Positions 15,996 to 24,716 are shown, counted from the stretch's first letter. The stretch: DNA of 33,406 nucleotides from Prevotellaceae bacterium (GCA_031274595.1 JAISPX010000021.1:1-33406), one strand, 5' to 3'. The notes: a model not told the origin generated them from the sequence alone. Made by a program: numbers and translations.

Positions 15996-16613
15996 ATGAA
16001 AAAACTGTTTATAACACTTATCGCGACTATAATATCGGCAGGAATGTCAACCGCTCAATCGGATGATTTTGCAGAATTGCGCGACAAAACATTATATCTG
16101 AAAAACGGAACAATATTGCGCGAAGGCGATGTGCTTTATATAGGCAATCCAACAGGCTGCTACGAAAATTGCTACGAAAACATATTTCACGAACCTGCCG
16201 AAATGTTGACTAAACTTACAAATAAATTTACCCAAAAAGTTTATGCACGTTATTCAGGCGAAAAAGTAAGCGTTAAAAAAATAAAACAAATAACCAAAGA
16301 TGCTGAAAAAATATGGCTGGTTACTTTGCATTATCTTCCCAAAAAGGAAAATCTTTATTGCTATCTTGAAACTGCGCTCAATGCAGGCGAAATTGTTGTA
16401 AACAAAAACGGCGATGCAATCAACAAAGCGGATGTAAAACCTGAAATAAAACAGATTGAACAGGTTGAACAGCCAAAACAAATACAGCCTCAAGAAAAAA
16501 CTGCAACAAACTTCAGCGTTGCCGACGAAATTCGCAAACTCAAAGCCTTGCTTGATGAAGGAATTATAACAAAAGAAGAATTTGAAAAACAAAAAGCAAA
16601 ACTGCTGGAATAA
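15996..16613 (+). CDS. Exported protein with C-terminal SHOCT domain
   Basis: A 205-aa protein. The N-terminal signal peptide is MKKLFITLIATIISAGMSTA. A middle region without recognised family includes a CYENCYENIF segment with two cysteines. A Gln/Glu/Lys-rich linker (QIEQVEQPKQIQPQEK) joins it to the SHOCT domain at 175-204, EIRKLKALLDEGIITKEEFE, which is a short helical domain often at protein ends and thought to mediate contacts. The function is unknown. It sits 46 bp after the WG-repeat gene and 66 bp before the DUF6090-like gene; the three are likely one accessory unit. Confidence 0.8.
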   Translation: MKKLFITLIATIISAGMSTAQSDDFAELRDKTLYLKNGTILREGDVLYIGNPTGCYENCYENIFHEPAEMLTKLTNKFTQKVYARYSGEKVSVKKIKQITKDAEKIWLVTLHYLPKKENLYCYLETALNAGEIVVNKNGDAINKADVKPEIKQIEQVEQPKQIQPQEKTATNFSVADEIRKLKALLDEGIITKEEFEKQKAKLLE

Positions 16614-16679
16614 AATTATATTCAGATAAGCGATAAACAAGTCATAGCATAAGTTTTTTAGCAAAAATACAGAAAAATT

Positions 16680-17315
16680 ATGAATAAAAAGAAATGGAAT
16701 TTTCATAAAAAAATTATAAAATATTTGCGGGATTTTTCAATTGTTGTAGCGGGAATTGCAGTAACGCTGTGGGCGCAGAACCTGCTTATCAGCCACAGTG
16801 AAGAAAAAGACATTGCATTTTACCTGAATGCGCTGAAAATGGAATTGCAGTATAATATTGATAAAATTGATGCCGAGATAGAATATATGGAAAAATCGGT
16901 TGCCTATGCGCGCTATTTGTTGTCGCATGACAAAGAAATGCTGAACCCCGATACCATACAAAGTTATGGGAAGAATATAGTTTACAATCTTGTATTTTAT
17001 ATGCCCCGAACCAGCGCTTTTGAAATGTTTAAATCATCAGCGAACATGCGTTTAATAAAAGACAAGGAAGTTTTGCAATCCATTTGGAATGCATACGCCC
17101 TTGTTGACAGATACTCTCAAATAAATGAAATCTATTATCAGGAGAAAAAATCGGAGTTTAATATAGATAGGGATTTGGAACGGCAGGGAAAACCTGTAAC
17201 AATACCCATGTATTATTTTTATACATCCGGACTTGATTCGAATATTCTGCAAGTAGATAATGAAATCGCTCAAGCAATGAAAGAAATACTGTCCCGATTA
17301 GAAAAATACAATTAA
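16680..17315 (+). CDS. Membrane-anchored coiled-coil protein, DUF6090-like
   Basis: A 211-aa protein. A short basic cytoplasmic tail (MNKKKWNFHKKIIKYLRDF) leads to one membrane segment (about 20-40, SIVVAGIAVTLWAQNLLI) and a long, mostly helical periplasmic part with charged heptad-like runs (EKDIAFYLNALKMELQYNID). This layout resembles the DUF6090 group common in Bacteroidetes, in which a single helix is followed by a helical domain; the match is by layout, not firm. The function is not known. It closes the accessory group, and array A3 starts about 50 bp past its stop codon. Confidence 0.65.
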   Translation: MNKKKWNFHKKIIKYLRDFSIVVAGIAVTLWAQNLLISHSEEKDIAFYLNALKMELQYNIDKIDAEIEYMEKSVAYARYLLSHDKEMLNPDTIQSYGKNIVYNLVFYMPRTSAFEMFKSSANMRLIKDKEVLQSIWNAYALVDRYSQINEIYYQEKKSEFNIDRDLERQGKPVTIPMYYFYTSGLDSNILQVDNEIAQAMKEILSRLEKYN

Positions 17316-17365
17316 TAAGCGAACACCATACATGCCTTAACAGGTAAAAATGATGTGAAATATTG

Positions 17366-17591
17366 GCAAATTGTATCGAAGCAATTTAAAATTGTATCGA
17401 AGCAATTCCATTTTGTATCGAAGCAATTTAAAATTGTATCGAAGCAATTTAAAATTGTATTGAAGCAATTTCATTTTGTATCGAAGCAATTTAAAATTGT
17501 ATCGAAGCAATTTAAAATTGTATCGAAGCAATTTAAAATTGTATTGAAGCAATTTCATTTTGTATCGAAGCAATTTCGCGTTGTTTCAAGG
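17366..17591. repeat. AT-rich 21-bp array A3 with a dyad in each unit
   Basis: Eleven units, with TTG anchors every 21 bp from 17371 to 17581. Each typical unit contains AAATTG-TATCGAAG-CAATTT, a 6-bp inverted repeat with an 8-nt loop that fills 20 of the 21 bp. Unit variants (TCG versus TTG in the loop, AAAATTG versus CATTTTG) alternate in a higher-order pattern. ORFs on both strands across it are artefacts of the period. It lies between convergent genes. Confidence 0.93.
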
Positions 17592-17599
17592 TAATTTTG
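17592..17599 (+). promoter_or_regulatory. -7-like box next to array A3
   Basis: TAATTTTG matches TAnnTTTG and directly follows the last repeat unit of array A3. Transcription from here would run through the CAAA microsatellite and antisense into the aro gene. No -33 element is at normal spacing, so chance occurrence in AT-rich DNA is likely. Confidence 0.2.
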
Positions 17600-17614
17600 C
17601 TATTTTGCAGCAGT

Positions 17615-17703
17615 CAAACAAACAAATAAACAAACAAACAAATAAACAAATAAGCAAATAAGCAAATAAACAAATAAACAAATAAACAAACAAACAAACA
17701 ATA
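17615..17703. repeat. CAAA/TAAA tetranucleotide microsatellite
   Basis: About 22 units of CAAA, TAAA or GCAA type in an unbroken run ending 20 bp before the stop codon of the DAHP synthase/chorismate mutase gene. Tetranucleotide tracts slip easily. Being past the gene end, it should not alter the protein. Confidence 0.92.
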
Positions 17704-17723
17704 ATAGCCTTTATAATTAGCGG

Positions 17724-18779
17724 TTAACTATCCAATTGCTTGTTCATAATCTCATTTTGGCGATTTATGCTTTCGGAGTGAATGGCGTCAAGAATTGCTC
17801 GGATAAACAGTTCGCTAAGGTTAAGACGTTTTGCCCGCGAGATGATTCTTTCTATAATACTGTTCCAACGCTGCTCTTGAAAAATAGCAACATTAGAATG
17901 TAGTTTTATCTTTCCTATTTCTTCGGCAAGTTTCATTCTTCGGCTTAACAGTTCAAACAAATCGGAGTCAATCTGGTCGATTTCGGAACGAAATTTACTT
18001 AACGAATATGAAAAAATAGAATTTTCGTTATTAACATCCCGCCATTTCAGCGTATCAAGAAGCGTTTTTAATTCATAGGGCGTAATTTGCTGTTTGGCAT
18101 CGCTCCACGCCGCTTCGGGGCAAATATGAGATTCTATCATCAATCCATCGTAATTGAGGTCGGCAGCGATTTGAGATATTTTAAGCAATTTTTCGCGATT
18201 GCCGCATATATGCGATGGGTCGCAGATAATTTTCATTTCGGGAAGCTGGCGGCGAATGTCAAAAATTAAATGCCACAACGGAACGTTGCGATATTCGCTG
18301 TATCCGTGAGCAGAAAATCCGCGATGAACGAGCCATATATTTTCTATTCCTCTTGTGTGCGCTATTCGTTCTACTGCTCCAACCCACAGCGACAAATCGG
18401 GATTTACAGGATTCTTTATTAAAACTTTGACTTGCGTACCTTTCAAAACGCTTGCAATTTCTTTCACATAGAATGGATTTACCGTTGTGCGTGCGCCTAT
18501 CCAAATATAATCAACTCCGTATGAAAGCGCTTTGTGCACATGTTCGGCGTTTGCAACTTCAACGGCAACAGGCAAACCTGTAATTCGTTTTGCATTTGCA
18601 AGCCATATCAAACCAAGTTCACCTACGCCTTCAAATGATTCGGGATTGGTTCGTGGCTTCCATATTCCTGCACGCAGAATATTTACTTTTTGCGTTTCGG
18701 CAAGTTTTGTACAGGTTACTATTGTTTGTTCTTCTGTTTCGGCGCTGCATGGTCCCGAAATTATTATTGGACGTTTCAT
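17724..18779 (-). CDS. Bifunctional DAHP synthase / chorismate mutase
   Basis: A 351-aa fusion acting at the entry and branch point of aromatic amino acid synthesis. Residues 1-245 are a type I-beta (KDO8PS-like) 3-deoxy-7-phosphoheptulonate synthase: ISGPCSAETEEQT, AGIWKPRTNPESFEGVG, then IKNPVNPDLSLWVGA, IICDPSHICGNRE and DGLMIESH. Residues about 262-340 are an AroQ-type chorismate mutase (FRSEIDQIDSDLFELLSRRM, then EEIGKIK). In Bacteroidetes this order is common, and the mutase part can act as a sensor that allows feedback control by prephenate (family knowledge). The enzyme condenses PEP with erythrose-4-phosphate and converts chorismate to prephenate. It is last in a minus-strand group after the small RHH-like gene (69 bp). 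No clear promoter was seen. Confidence 0.93.
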   Translation of the reverse strand: MKRPIIISGPCSAETEEQTIVTCTKLAETQKVNILRAGIWKPRTNPESFEGVGELGLIWLANAKRITGLPVAVEVANAEHVHKALSYGVDYIWIGARTTVNPFYVKEIASVLKGTQVKVLIKNPVNPDLSLWVGAVERIAHTRGIENIWLVHRGFSAHGYSEYRNVPLWHLIFDIRRQLPEMKIICDPSHICGNREKLLKISQIAADLNYDGLMIESHICPEAAWSDAKQQITPYELKTLLDTLKWRDVNNENSIFSYSLSKFRSEIDQIDSDLFELLSRRMKLAEEIGKIKLHSNVAIFQEQRWNSIIERIISRAKRLNLSELFIRAILDAIHSESINRQNEIMNKQLDS

Positions 18780-18848
18780 TTCAATTAAGCGTTATATTTA
18801 ATAAGTTCTATGTTCATTATGAATTTTGCATGATTTTATTCATTTTTA

Positions 18849-19067
18849 TTAAAACAATGTAGGGTGATTTTCTTCTATCTTTTGCAGGATGGTTGATATT
18901 ATCACCTCGCGAAAAAATTTTGTTTTTTTTGTAATTTTATATTTACGGCAAAAATTTGTAATAACCTCCATTTCCGTATCGTTAAACATTATTGTTTGCC
19001 TGTGTGTTCGTTTTGGCTTTTTCAAAACCTTCTGTTCAATTTTATTTTTTTTGTTTGCCTTTGCCAT
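18849..19067 (-). CDS. Small ribbon-helix-helix-like protein
   Basis: A 72-aa basic protein, likely DNA-binding. A lysine-rich N-terminus (MAKANKKNKIEQKVLKKPKR) precedes THRQTIMFNDTEMEVITNFC, which reads as a beta strand plus helix, and then TKKTKFFREVIISTILQKIE as a second helix. This is the ribbon-helix-helix pattern. I recall near-identical short proteins ending NHPTLF in Bacteroidales, so it is probably a conserved gene. It starts 3 bp after the sulP stop codon, suggesting coupled expression. Regulation of sulP or the aromatic gene is possible but not shown. Confidence 0.7.
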   Translation of the reverse strand: MAKANKKNKIEQKVLKKPKRTHRQTIMFNDTEMEVITNFCRKYKITKKTKFFREVIISTILQKIEENHPTLF

Positions 19068-19070
19068 GTT

Positions 19071-20750
19071 TTATTTTATATAACTGTTTCCTTTTTCTAC
19101 TGCTTTGCTTATGTGGTCGCAAATATTTTCTTCGCCTATTTTTTCCGACAGCCCCGATATGCGAAGCATTTGCCGCACACGCTCGTTTACGCCCGAAAGC
19201 ACAATTACTATACCTTCGGCTTTTGACAAACGGTACAGGCTTTCAAGATTTCGCAATCCTGTGGAATCCATAAACGGAACTTTTCGCATCCGAATAATTC
19301 TGACTTTGGGCTTGTCGCCGATAACTTTCATGTAAGCATCAAATTTATTTGCGATGCCAAAGAAAAACGGACCATCTATTTCGTAAACTTCAACGCCTTT
19401 TTTCAATTCAAGTTTTTCTTCTTTCTGATATATTTCTTTCTCATCCGACAAGTCTATTACATCCGTAGTAACCGAAATATTGCTTACTTCAACCATGCGG
19501 CGCATAAACAACAGCATTGCCAGCAGCAATCCTATTTCAATGGCAATAGTCAAATCAAAAATTGTCGTTATCAAGAATGTTGTTACCAGCACGGCAGCAT
19601 CCGATTTTGAATTTTTGAGCAGCGAACGGAAAGTGCGCCATTCGCTCATGTTGTACGACACAATCACCAAAACGCCGGCAAGACAAGCCATAGGAATATA
19701 TTTTGCAAGCGGAATAAGAAAAAGCATTATCAGCAACAGTACGGCTGCGTGAACAATTCCCGCTATCGGGCTTCGTCCGCCGTTGTTGATATTTGTCATT
19801 GTGCGGGCAATTGCTCCCGTTACGGGAATTCCGCCGAAAAACGGAACTACAATATTTGCCGCTCCCTGTGCAATAAGTTCCGTATTTGAATTATGACTGT
19901 CGCCCGTAACGCCATCGGCAACGGTTGCCGAAAGCAGCGATTCTATTCCTCCAAGCATTGCAATTGTAAATGCGGGAGGCAACAGTTGGTTTAGCTTTTC
20001 CATTGTCGGCAATTCAAATCCTGTAAATTTTATACTTGCGTTCAAATCGGGAAATTTATCGCCTATGGTTGTTATTTCTGATATGTTTGCCTGAGTTTTC
20101 AGCAGGTACGTAACAATGGTTACAACTAAAATAGCGACAAGCGAACCCGGTATTTTTTTTAGAAATCTCGGAGTTATTATTATAAGAAAAATACTTAATA
20201 TGCTTAATCCTACGGCAATTGGATTGACATTGCATATATTATTGAAATATACATTCCATTTCGAAATAAAATCGCCCGGCATATTGGTTATCGACAATCC
20301 GAGCAAATCATTTATCTGTGTCGAAAAAATTGTGAGAGCAATACCGCTTGTAAATCCGACAATGATAGGATAAGGAATGAATTTTATTATTGTTCCTAAT
20401 TTTAGAAAACCCATTAACAGCAGTATAATTCCTGCTATAACCGTTGCCATAGCCAAACCCGAAATGCCGAGTTCAGGATTGGCAACAATGCCGAAAACTA
20501 CAATTATAAACGCTCCCGTAGGTCCGCCTATCTGCACATTCGAGCCGCCCAAAAACGACACTATAAATCCACCTATAATTGCCGTAATCAACCCCTGTTC
20601 GGGACTAACTCCCGAAGCGATGCCAAAAGCAATGGCAAGCGGTAATGCAACAATTCCAACGATTAATCCAGCCATTAAATCGGCAATGAATTTATCTTTT
20701 GTGTAATTTTTTAACGCTATAAATAATTTAGGCTTAAAACTTAACAGCAT
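19071..20750 (-). CDS. SulP-family anion transporter with STAS domain
   Basis: A 559-aa inner-membrane transporter for sulfate, bicarbonate or another small anion. The membrane part begins KDKFIADLMAGLIVGIVALP with the SulP signature region FGIASGVSPEQGLITAIIGG, and about 12-14 hydrophobic segments follow (to roughly 430). The C-terminal 110 residues are a STAS domain (VEVYEIDGPFFFGIANKFDA and MRKVPFMDSTGLRNLESLYR, with the conserved D-S-T-G). The ORF track extends 42 codons further upstream to 20876; that part spans a -7 promoter box (20781-20788), and MLLSFKPKLF at 20750 is a normal SulP start. The transported ion cannot be decided from sequence. The small RHH-like gene follows at 3 bp. Confidence 0.93.
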   Translation of the reverse strand: MLLSFKPKLFIALKNYTKDKFIADLMAGLIVGIVALPLAIAFGIASGVSPEQGLITAIIGGFIVSFLGGSNVQIGGPTGAFIIVVFGIVANPELGISGLAMATVIAGIILLLMGFLKLGTIIKFIPYPIIVGFTSGIALTIFSTQINDLLGLSITNMPGDFISKWNVYFNNICNVNPIAVGLSILSIFLIIITPRFLKKIPGSLVAILVVTIVTYLLKTQANISEITTIGDKFPDLNASIKFTGFELPTMEKLNQLLPPAFTIAMLGGIESLLSATVADGVTGDSHNSNTELIAQGAANIVVPFFGGIPVTGAIARTMTNINNGGRSPIAGIVHAAVLLLIMLFLIPLAKYIPMACLAGVLVIVSYNMSEWRTFRSLLKNSKSDAAVLVTTFLITTIFDLTIAIEIGLLLAMLLFMRRMVEVSNISVTTDVIDLSDEKEIYQKEEKLELKKGVEVYEIDGPFFFGIANKFDAYMKVIGDKPKVRIIRMRKVPFMDSTGLRNLESLYRLSKAEGIVIVLSGVNERVRQMLRISGLSEKIGEENICDHISKAVEKGNSYIK

Positions 20751-20780
20751 GTTTATCTTTATAATTTTATCAATGAAGCG

Positions 20781-20788
20781 CAAATTTA
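20781..20788 (-). promoter_or_regulatory. -7 box of the sulP promoter
   Basis: TAAATTTG on the minus strand matches TAnnTTTG about 30 nt before the chosen SulP start codon. It falls inside the N-terminal extension of the ORF track call and supports the shorter protein. The -33 element is unclear. Confidence 0.55.
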
Positions 20789-20918
20789 CATGAAATTTTT
20801 GAATTACACACAGACAAATAAAAAATGTTTTATTAAATTTATACGATTTTATTAATATTTCGATGTCGGCTATCAAAAATACACGTGAATCTACCGTTAA
20901 AACAAAAAAAAGCGCCCG

Positions 20919-20932
20919 GAATCAACTGATTC
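20919..20932. other. Short inverted repeat in the sulP-pepD divergent gap
   Basis: GAATCA-AC-TGATTC is a perfect 6-bp dyad with a 2-nt spacer. The motif TCTACCGTT occurs both just before it (from 20890) and at its right edge (from 20931). It may be a regulator site between divergent genes; no family can be named. The rest of the 20751-21151 gap is AT-rich and holds the two promoters and repeat copy K3. Confidence 0.35.
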
Positions 20933-20979
20933 TACCGTTTTTATTTTTTATAAAGTAAATAAAGTTTGTAAAGAGATTT

Positions 20980-21008
20980 ACCATTAACCATTATATCATT
21001 AACCATTT
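20980..21008. repeat. Dispersed AT-rich element, copy K3 (W motif only)
   Basis: ACCATTAACCATTATATCAT and the following bases match 29 nt of the inverted copy at 7936-7964. The 20 nt around ATCATTAACCATTTTTTAA also match the right end of the 31 kb element (to 31100). The K core is absent here, so this is a partial copy. It lies between divergent genes. Confidence 0.85.
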
Positions 21009-21120
21009 TTTAAGAGCTGTTTGATATGAAAGGATATTCCGTGCAAAAGAATTTCAGAGTATAAATTATAATTTATTTGTTAATTTATCGGCTTTTAGCA
21101 TAATTATCAGAAAAAAACAT

Positions 21121-21128
21121 TATTTTTG
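21121..21128 (+). promoter_or_regulatory. -7 box of the pepD promoter
   Basis: TATTTTTG matches TAnnTTTG 23 nt before the pepD ATG. A partial -33 (TTTTAG, 21093-21098) is 22 nt upstream. A plausible start for pepD and perhaps recQ. Confidence 0.5.
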
Positions 21129-21151
21129 TGTGAATTTTAAAATTAAACAAT

Positions 21152-22594
21152 ATGAATATTCAAGACCTTGAACCGTATATAGTGTTCAAATTTTTTAAGG
21201 AAATACTAAATATTCCTCGACCATCGAAAAAAGAAGGCAAAATCATAAATTACTTGCTTAATTTTGCCAAGGAATATAATCTGCAAGCCAAAACCGACAA
21301 AACGGGGAATGTGCTTATAAGCAAACCTGCCACAGCAGGAAACGAAAATCTGCCGACTATTGTTTTGCAAAGTCATATTGACATGGTTTGCGAAAAAAAC
21401 AGCGATGTAATTTTTGATTTTGAAAACGATGCAATTCAGGCTTATATTGACGGCAACTGGGTAAAAGCCAAAGGCACTACGCTCGGCGCAGATTGCGGAA
21501 TAGGCATGGCTGCCGAACTTGCAATACTTGCTTCGGATGATATTGAACACGGAAATCTGGAATGTCTTTTTACTGTTGACGAAGAAACCGGTCTTACGGG
21601 CGCTTCGGAGTTGGAACCAAATTTTTTTACAGGCAAAATTCTTTTAAATCTTGATTCCGAAGACGAAGGTGAAATATTTATAGGCTGTGCAGGCGGACGC
21701 AATACGATAGGAAAAATTGCATATACCGAAACCGCAACGCCCGAAAACGTTGTTGCTTTTCGTATTGATGTGAAAGGTTTGAAAGGCGGACACAGCGGCG
21801 ATGACATAAACAAAGGACTTGCATGCGCAAACAAAGTATTGAACAGATTGCTTTATCCGTTTTTTGATGACATCGAAATAAATAAATTCGATGGCGGAAA
21901 TCTTCATAACGCCATTGCTCGCGAGGCTCATGCAGTAATAGTGATTTCGACGGATAAAGTTGATGAATTTAAAAAACATGTTGAAAAATTTGAGAAAGAT
22001 GTACGTTATGAATATCGCAGCACAGAACCGAATATGGCAATCAGTCTTACCGAAACCGAGAAACCGAAAACGGTTATAGACGGCAAGGCGAAATTTTCGT
22101 TGATGAATTGTCTTTATGCCTGTCCTCACGGCGTCTTGGCAATGTCGCGCGAAATACCGAATTTTGTTGAAACATCCACAAATCTTGCATCTGTAAAAAT
22201 GGATGACAAATATATAACGGTAGCGACAAGTCAGCGCAGCGCAGTAAATACTTCAAAAGATGACGCCTGCGCCTGTGTGGCTTCGTGTTTTAAATTGATT
22301 AACGCCGAAATCATACAAAGCGATGGCTATCCGGGCTGGATACCAAATCCGAATTCGCCAATACTTGATATTGCTCAAAAAGTTTACGAAGAAACATTTA
22401 ACAAAAAACCATTGGTAAAAGCAGTACACGCAGGATTGGAATGTGGTTTGTTTCTCGAAAAATATCCTGAACTGGATATGATTTCGTTTGGACCAACTCT
22501 TCGCGGAGTTCATTCACCCGACGAGTGTTTGGATATTGCATCTACGCAAAAATTTTGGATGTTACTTATAAATATCCTGAAAGAAATCAGATAA
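21152..22594 (+). CDS. pepD: Aminoacyl-histidine dipeptidase (M20 family)
   Basis: A 480-aa cytosolic metallodipeptidase (carnosinase-like PepD) that splits Xaa-His and other dipeptides. Motifs in order: VLQSHIDMVCEKN (metal His and Asp), LGADCGIGMAAELAI (bridging Asp), LFTVDEETGLTGASEL (catalytic Glu pair), NLDSEDEGEIFIGCAGG, HSGDDINKG in the lid domain, and HAGLECGLFLEKYPELDMIS with the last metal-binding region near the C-terminus. Length is normal for the family (about 480). All metal ligands expected for a two-zinc enzyme appear present. recQ follows 65 bp downstream on the same strand; the functions are not related in an obvious way. Confidence 0.96.
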   Translation: MNIQDLEPYIVFKFFKEILNIPRPSKKEGKIINYLLNFAKEYNLQAKTDKTGNVLISKPATAGNENLPTIVLQSHIDMVCEKNSDVIFDFENDAIQAYIDGNWVKAKGTTLGADCGIGMAAELAILASDDIEHGNLECLFTVDEETGLTGASELEPNFFTGKILLNLDSEDEGEIFIGCAGGRNTIGKIAYTETATPENVVAFRIDVKGLKGGHSGDDINKGLACANKVLNRLLYPFFDDIEINKFDGGNLHNAIAREAHAVIVISTDKVDEFKKHVEKFEKDVRYEYRSTEPNMAISLTETEKPKTVIDGKAKFSLMNCLYACPHGVLAMSREIPNFVETSTNLASVKMDDKYITVATSQRSAVNTSKDDACACVASCFKLINAEIIQSDGYPGWIPNPNSPILDIAQKVYEETFNKKPLVKAVHAGLECGLFLEKYPELDMISFGPTLRGVHSPDECLDIASTQKFWMLLINILKEIR

Positions 22595-22659
22595 AATACG
22601 CGAATATCAGCAAAGCGCAATATTCCGAGTGTAAAAATTATTAAAAAAACAAATAAATT

Positions 22660-24564
22660 TTGAATCAATTTCAAAAAATATTATTCGAACATTGGGGATA
22701 TTCTCAGTTTCGTCCGTTACAGGAAGAAATCATTACATCGATTTATAACGGAAACGATACCCTTGCGCTTATGCCAACAGGCGGCGGAAAATCCATAACT
22801 TTTCAGGTTCCGTCGCTTGCAAAAGATGGAATATGCATTGTAATCACTCCGCTCATTGCATTGATGAAAGATCAGGTCGAAAATCTTAAAAGCCGCAATA
22901 TTCCCGCGCTTGCAATACATTCGGGAATGGCGGCGCGTGAAATTGATATAACTTTGGATAATGCCTTGTTTGGAAATTATAAATTTTTATATCTTTCGCC
23001 CGAACGTTTGGTTACGCAAAAAATACGTAATTATATAGAACGAATGAAAGTAAATCTTATTGCGATTGACGAATCACACTGCATTTCGCAATGGGGATAC
23101 GATTTTCGTCCGCCGTATTTACGGATAGCCGAAATTCGCGACATCTTGCCCGATGTACCTGTTCTTGCTCTCACAGCCACAGCAACGCCCGAAGTTGTTG
23201 AAGATATTATGGAAAAACTGCGTTTCAAGAAGAAAAATGTATTGCAAAAAAGTTTTGAACGTAAAAACCTGTCGTACATTGTACGCAATATCGAAGATAA
23301 ACAACAATATCTGAAAAAAATTACCGAAACCATGCGCGGCTCGGGAATTGTGTATGTGCGAAACCGCAAAAAAACAAAAGAAATATCAGATTTTTTGAAA
23401 TCAATCGGTATTAATTCCGATTATTATCACGCAGGACTTTCATCCGAAATGCGTTCATCTAAACAGGATTTATGGAAATCGGGAAAAATACAGGTAATAG
23501 TTGCAACCAACGCATTCGGTATGGGAATTGACAAAGCGGATGTTCGATTTGTAGTTCATTTGGATTTGCCCGATTCGCTCGAAGCATATTTTCAGGAAGC
23601 TGGACGCGTTGGTCGCGATGGCAAAAAGGCTTACGCCGTGTTGCTTTACAACAAAAGCGATAAAGTTAAATTCGAGCAACAATTCAGACAGACTTTTCCG
23701 CCGGTAGAAACTATAAAAGAAGTTTATCAATCGGTATGCTCTTATCTTGGCGTGGCTTACGGCGAAGGTAAAGGCATGGTTTTTGATTTCAATTTGATGG
23801 ATTTTTCAATTCACGCAAAAATATATTCGCTAACGGCATTGAATGCTTTGAAAATTCTTGAGCAGGAAAATTATTTGCAAGTTACAGATGAAATAAATTC
23901 TCCTTCGCGATTGATGTTTACCGTAAATCGAGACGATTTGTATAAAATTCAGGTCGAGAACAAAGATTTGGATTCATTTATAAAACTTCTCCTGCGACCA
24001 TATAGCGGATTGTTTACAAATTACACAAATATAGATGAAACATATCTTGCAAAATTCGGAAATACAACTGTAGATGTGATAAAAGAATATCTTATACAAT
24101 TAAGCCGAAGACATTTAATTTCATATATTCCTCAAAAACGTACGCCACTGATTATATTAAACGAAAACAGACTGGAAGAAGCAAACGTAAGAATTTCGCC
24201 CGAAAACTATCAATTTCTTAAAGAGCGTTACAAAAACAGAATGGACACAATGATAAATTATGCATCATCTACAACCAAATGCCGAAGCCAAATTTTACTT
24301 TCGTACTTCGGCGAAGAAAATACTTACCGCTGCGGACAGTGCGACGTGTGTAAAACCAGAAACGAACTTGATATGAGCGCTTACGATTTTGACCGAATTG
24401 TTGAACAACTGAAACAACAAATTACAAATAACGAAGCCAAATTACCTGATATTGTTAATAACATTAATATTTCGTCAGAAAAAGTTATCAGAGTTGTGCG
24501 CTGGCTTTTAGACAACGGAAAAATCACCGAAACTTCAAAAGGCACGTTGATATGGAATAAATAG
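22660..24564 (+). CDS. recQ: RecQ-type ATP-dependent DNA helicase (no HRDC domain)
   Basis: A 634-aa 3'-5' DNA helicase for recombination and repair. It shows Walker A MPTGGGKSITFQ (41-45), the DESH box with the RecQ aromatic-rich loop (IAIDESHCISQWGYDFRP, 135-152), motif VATNAFGMGIDKADVRFVVH and the arginine-finger region QEAGRVGRDGK. The RecQ zinc site is KCRSQILLSYFGEENTYRCG followed by QCDVC near 540-563 (four Cys). A winged-helix-like end follows (ISSEKVIRVVRWLLDNGKIT). The protein is too short for an HRDC domain and none is seen. The start is a TTG at 22660: the sequence MNQFQKILFEHWGYSQFRPL begins as RecQ proteins do and there is no ATG near it. Confidence 0.95.
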   Translation: MNQFQKILFEHWGYSQFRPLQEEIITSIYNGNDTLALMPTGGGKSITFQVPSLAKDGICIVITPLIALMKDQVENLKSRNIPALAIHSGMAAREIDITLDNALFGNYKFLYLSPERLVTQKIRNYIERMKVNLIAIDESHCISQWGYDFRPPYLRIAEIRDILPDVPVLALTATATPEVVEDIMEKLRFKKKNVLQKSFERKNLSYIVRNIEDKQQYLKKITETMRGSGIVYVRNRKKTKEISDFLKSIGINSDYYHAGLSSEMRSSKQDLWKSGKIQVIVATNAFGMGIDKADVRFVVHLDLPDSLEAYFQEAGRVGRDGKKAYAVLLYNKSDKVKFEQQFRQTFPPVETIKEVYQSVCSYLGVAYGEGKGMVFDFNLMDFSIHAKIYSLTALNALKILEQENYLQVTDEINSPSRLMFTVNRDDLYKIQVENKDLDSFIKLLLRPYSGLFTNYTNIDETYLAKFGNTTVDVIKEYLIQLSRRHLISYIPQKRTPLIILNENRLEEANVRISPENYQFLKERYKNRMDTMINYASSTTKCRSQILLSYFGEENTYRCGQCDVCKTRNELDMSAYDFDRIVEQLKQQITNNEAKLPDIVNNINISSEKVIRVVRWLLDNGKITETSKGTLIWNK

Positions 24565-24716
24565 CAGCACATTATTTAATCCAAACCGCATAAGTTGAAA
24601 GTTTAGTAAAGTTGAAAATAAAGAATTAATAAAAAATCCGTATAATTTGCGTTATCAACACAAAATCATCTACCGTAAATTTTTATTTCTTTTCTGCAAT
24701 AATTCAGTTTTTTTAT

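Noticed and set aside
17337-17594. ORFs FKIVSKQ (plus) and KLLRYNF (minus) repeats
   Set aside because: Heptad-like protein repeats read from both strands of a dyad-containing 21-bp DNA repeat; the DNA repeat is the simpler explanation.
20751-20876. 42-residue N-terminal extension of the SulP protein
   Set aside because: It covers a TAAATTTG promoter box, and the family start is at MLLSFKPKLF.
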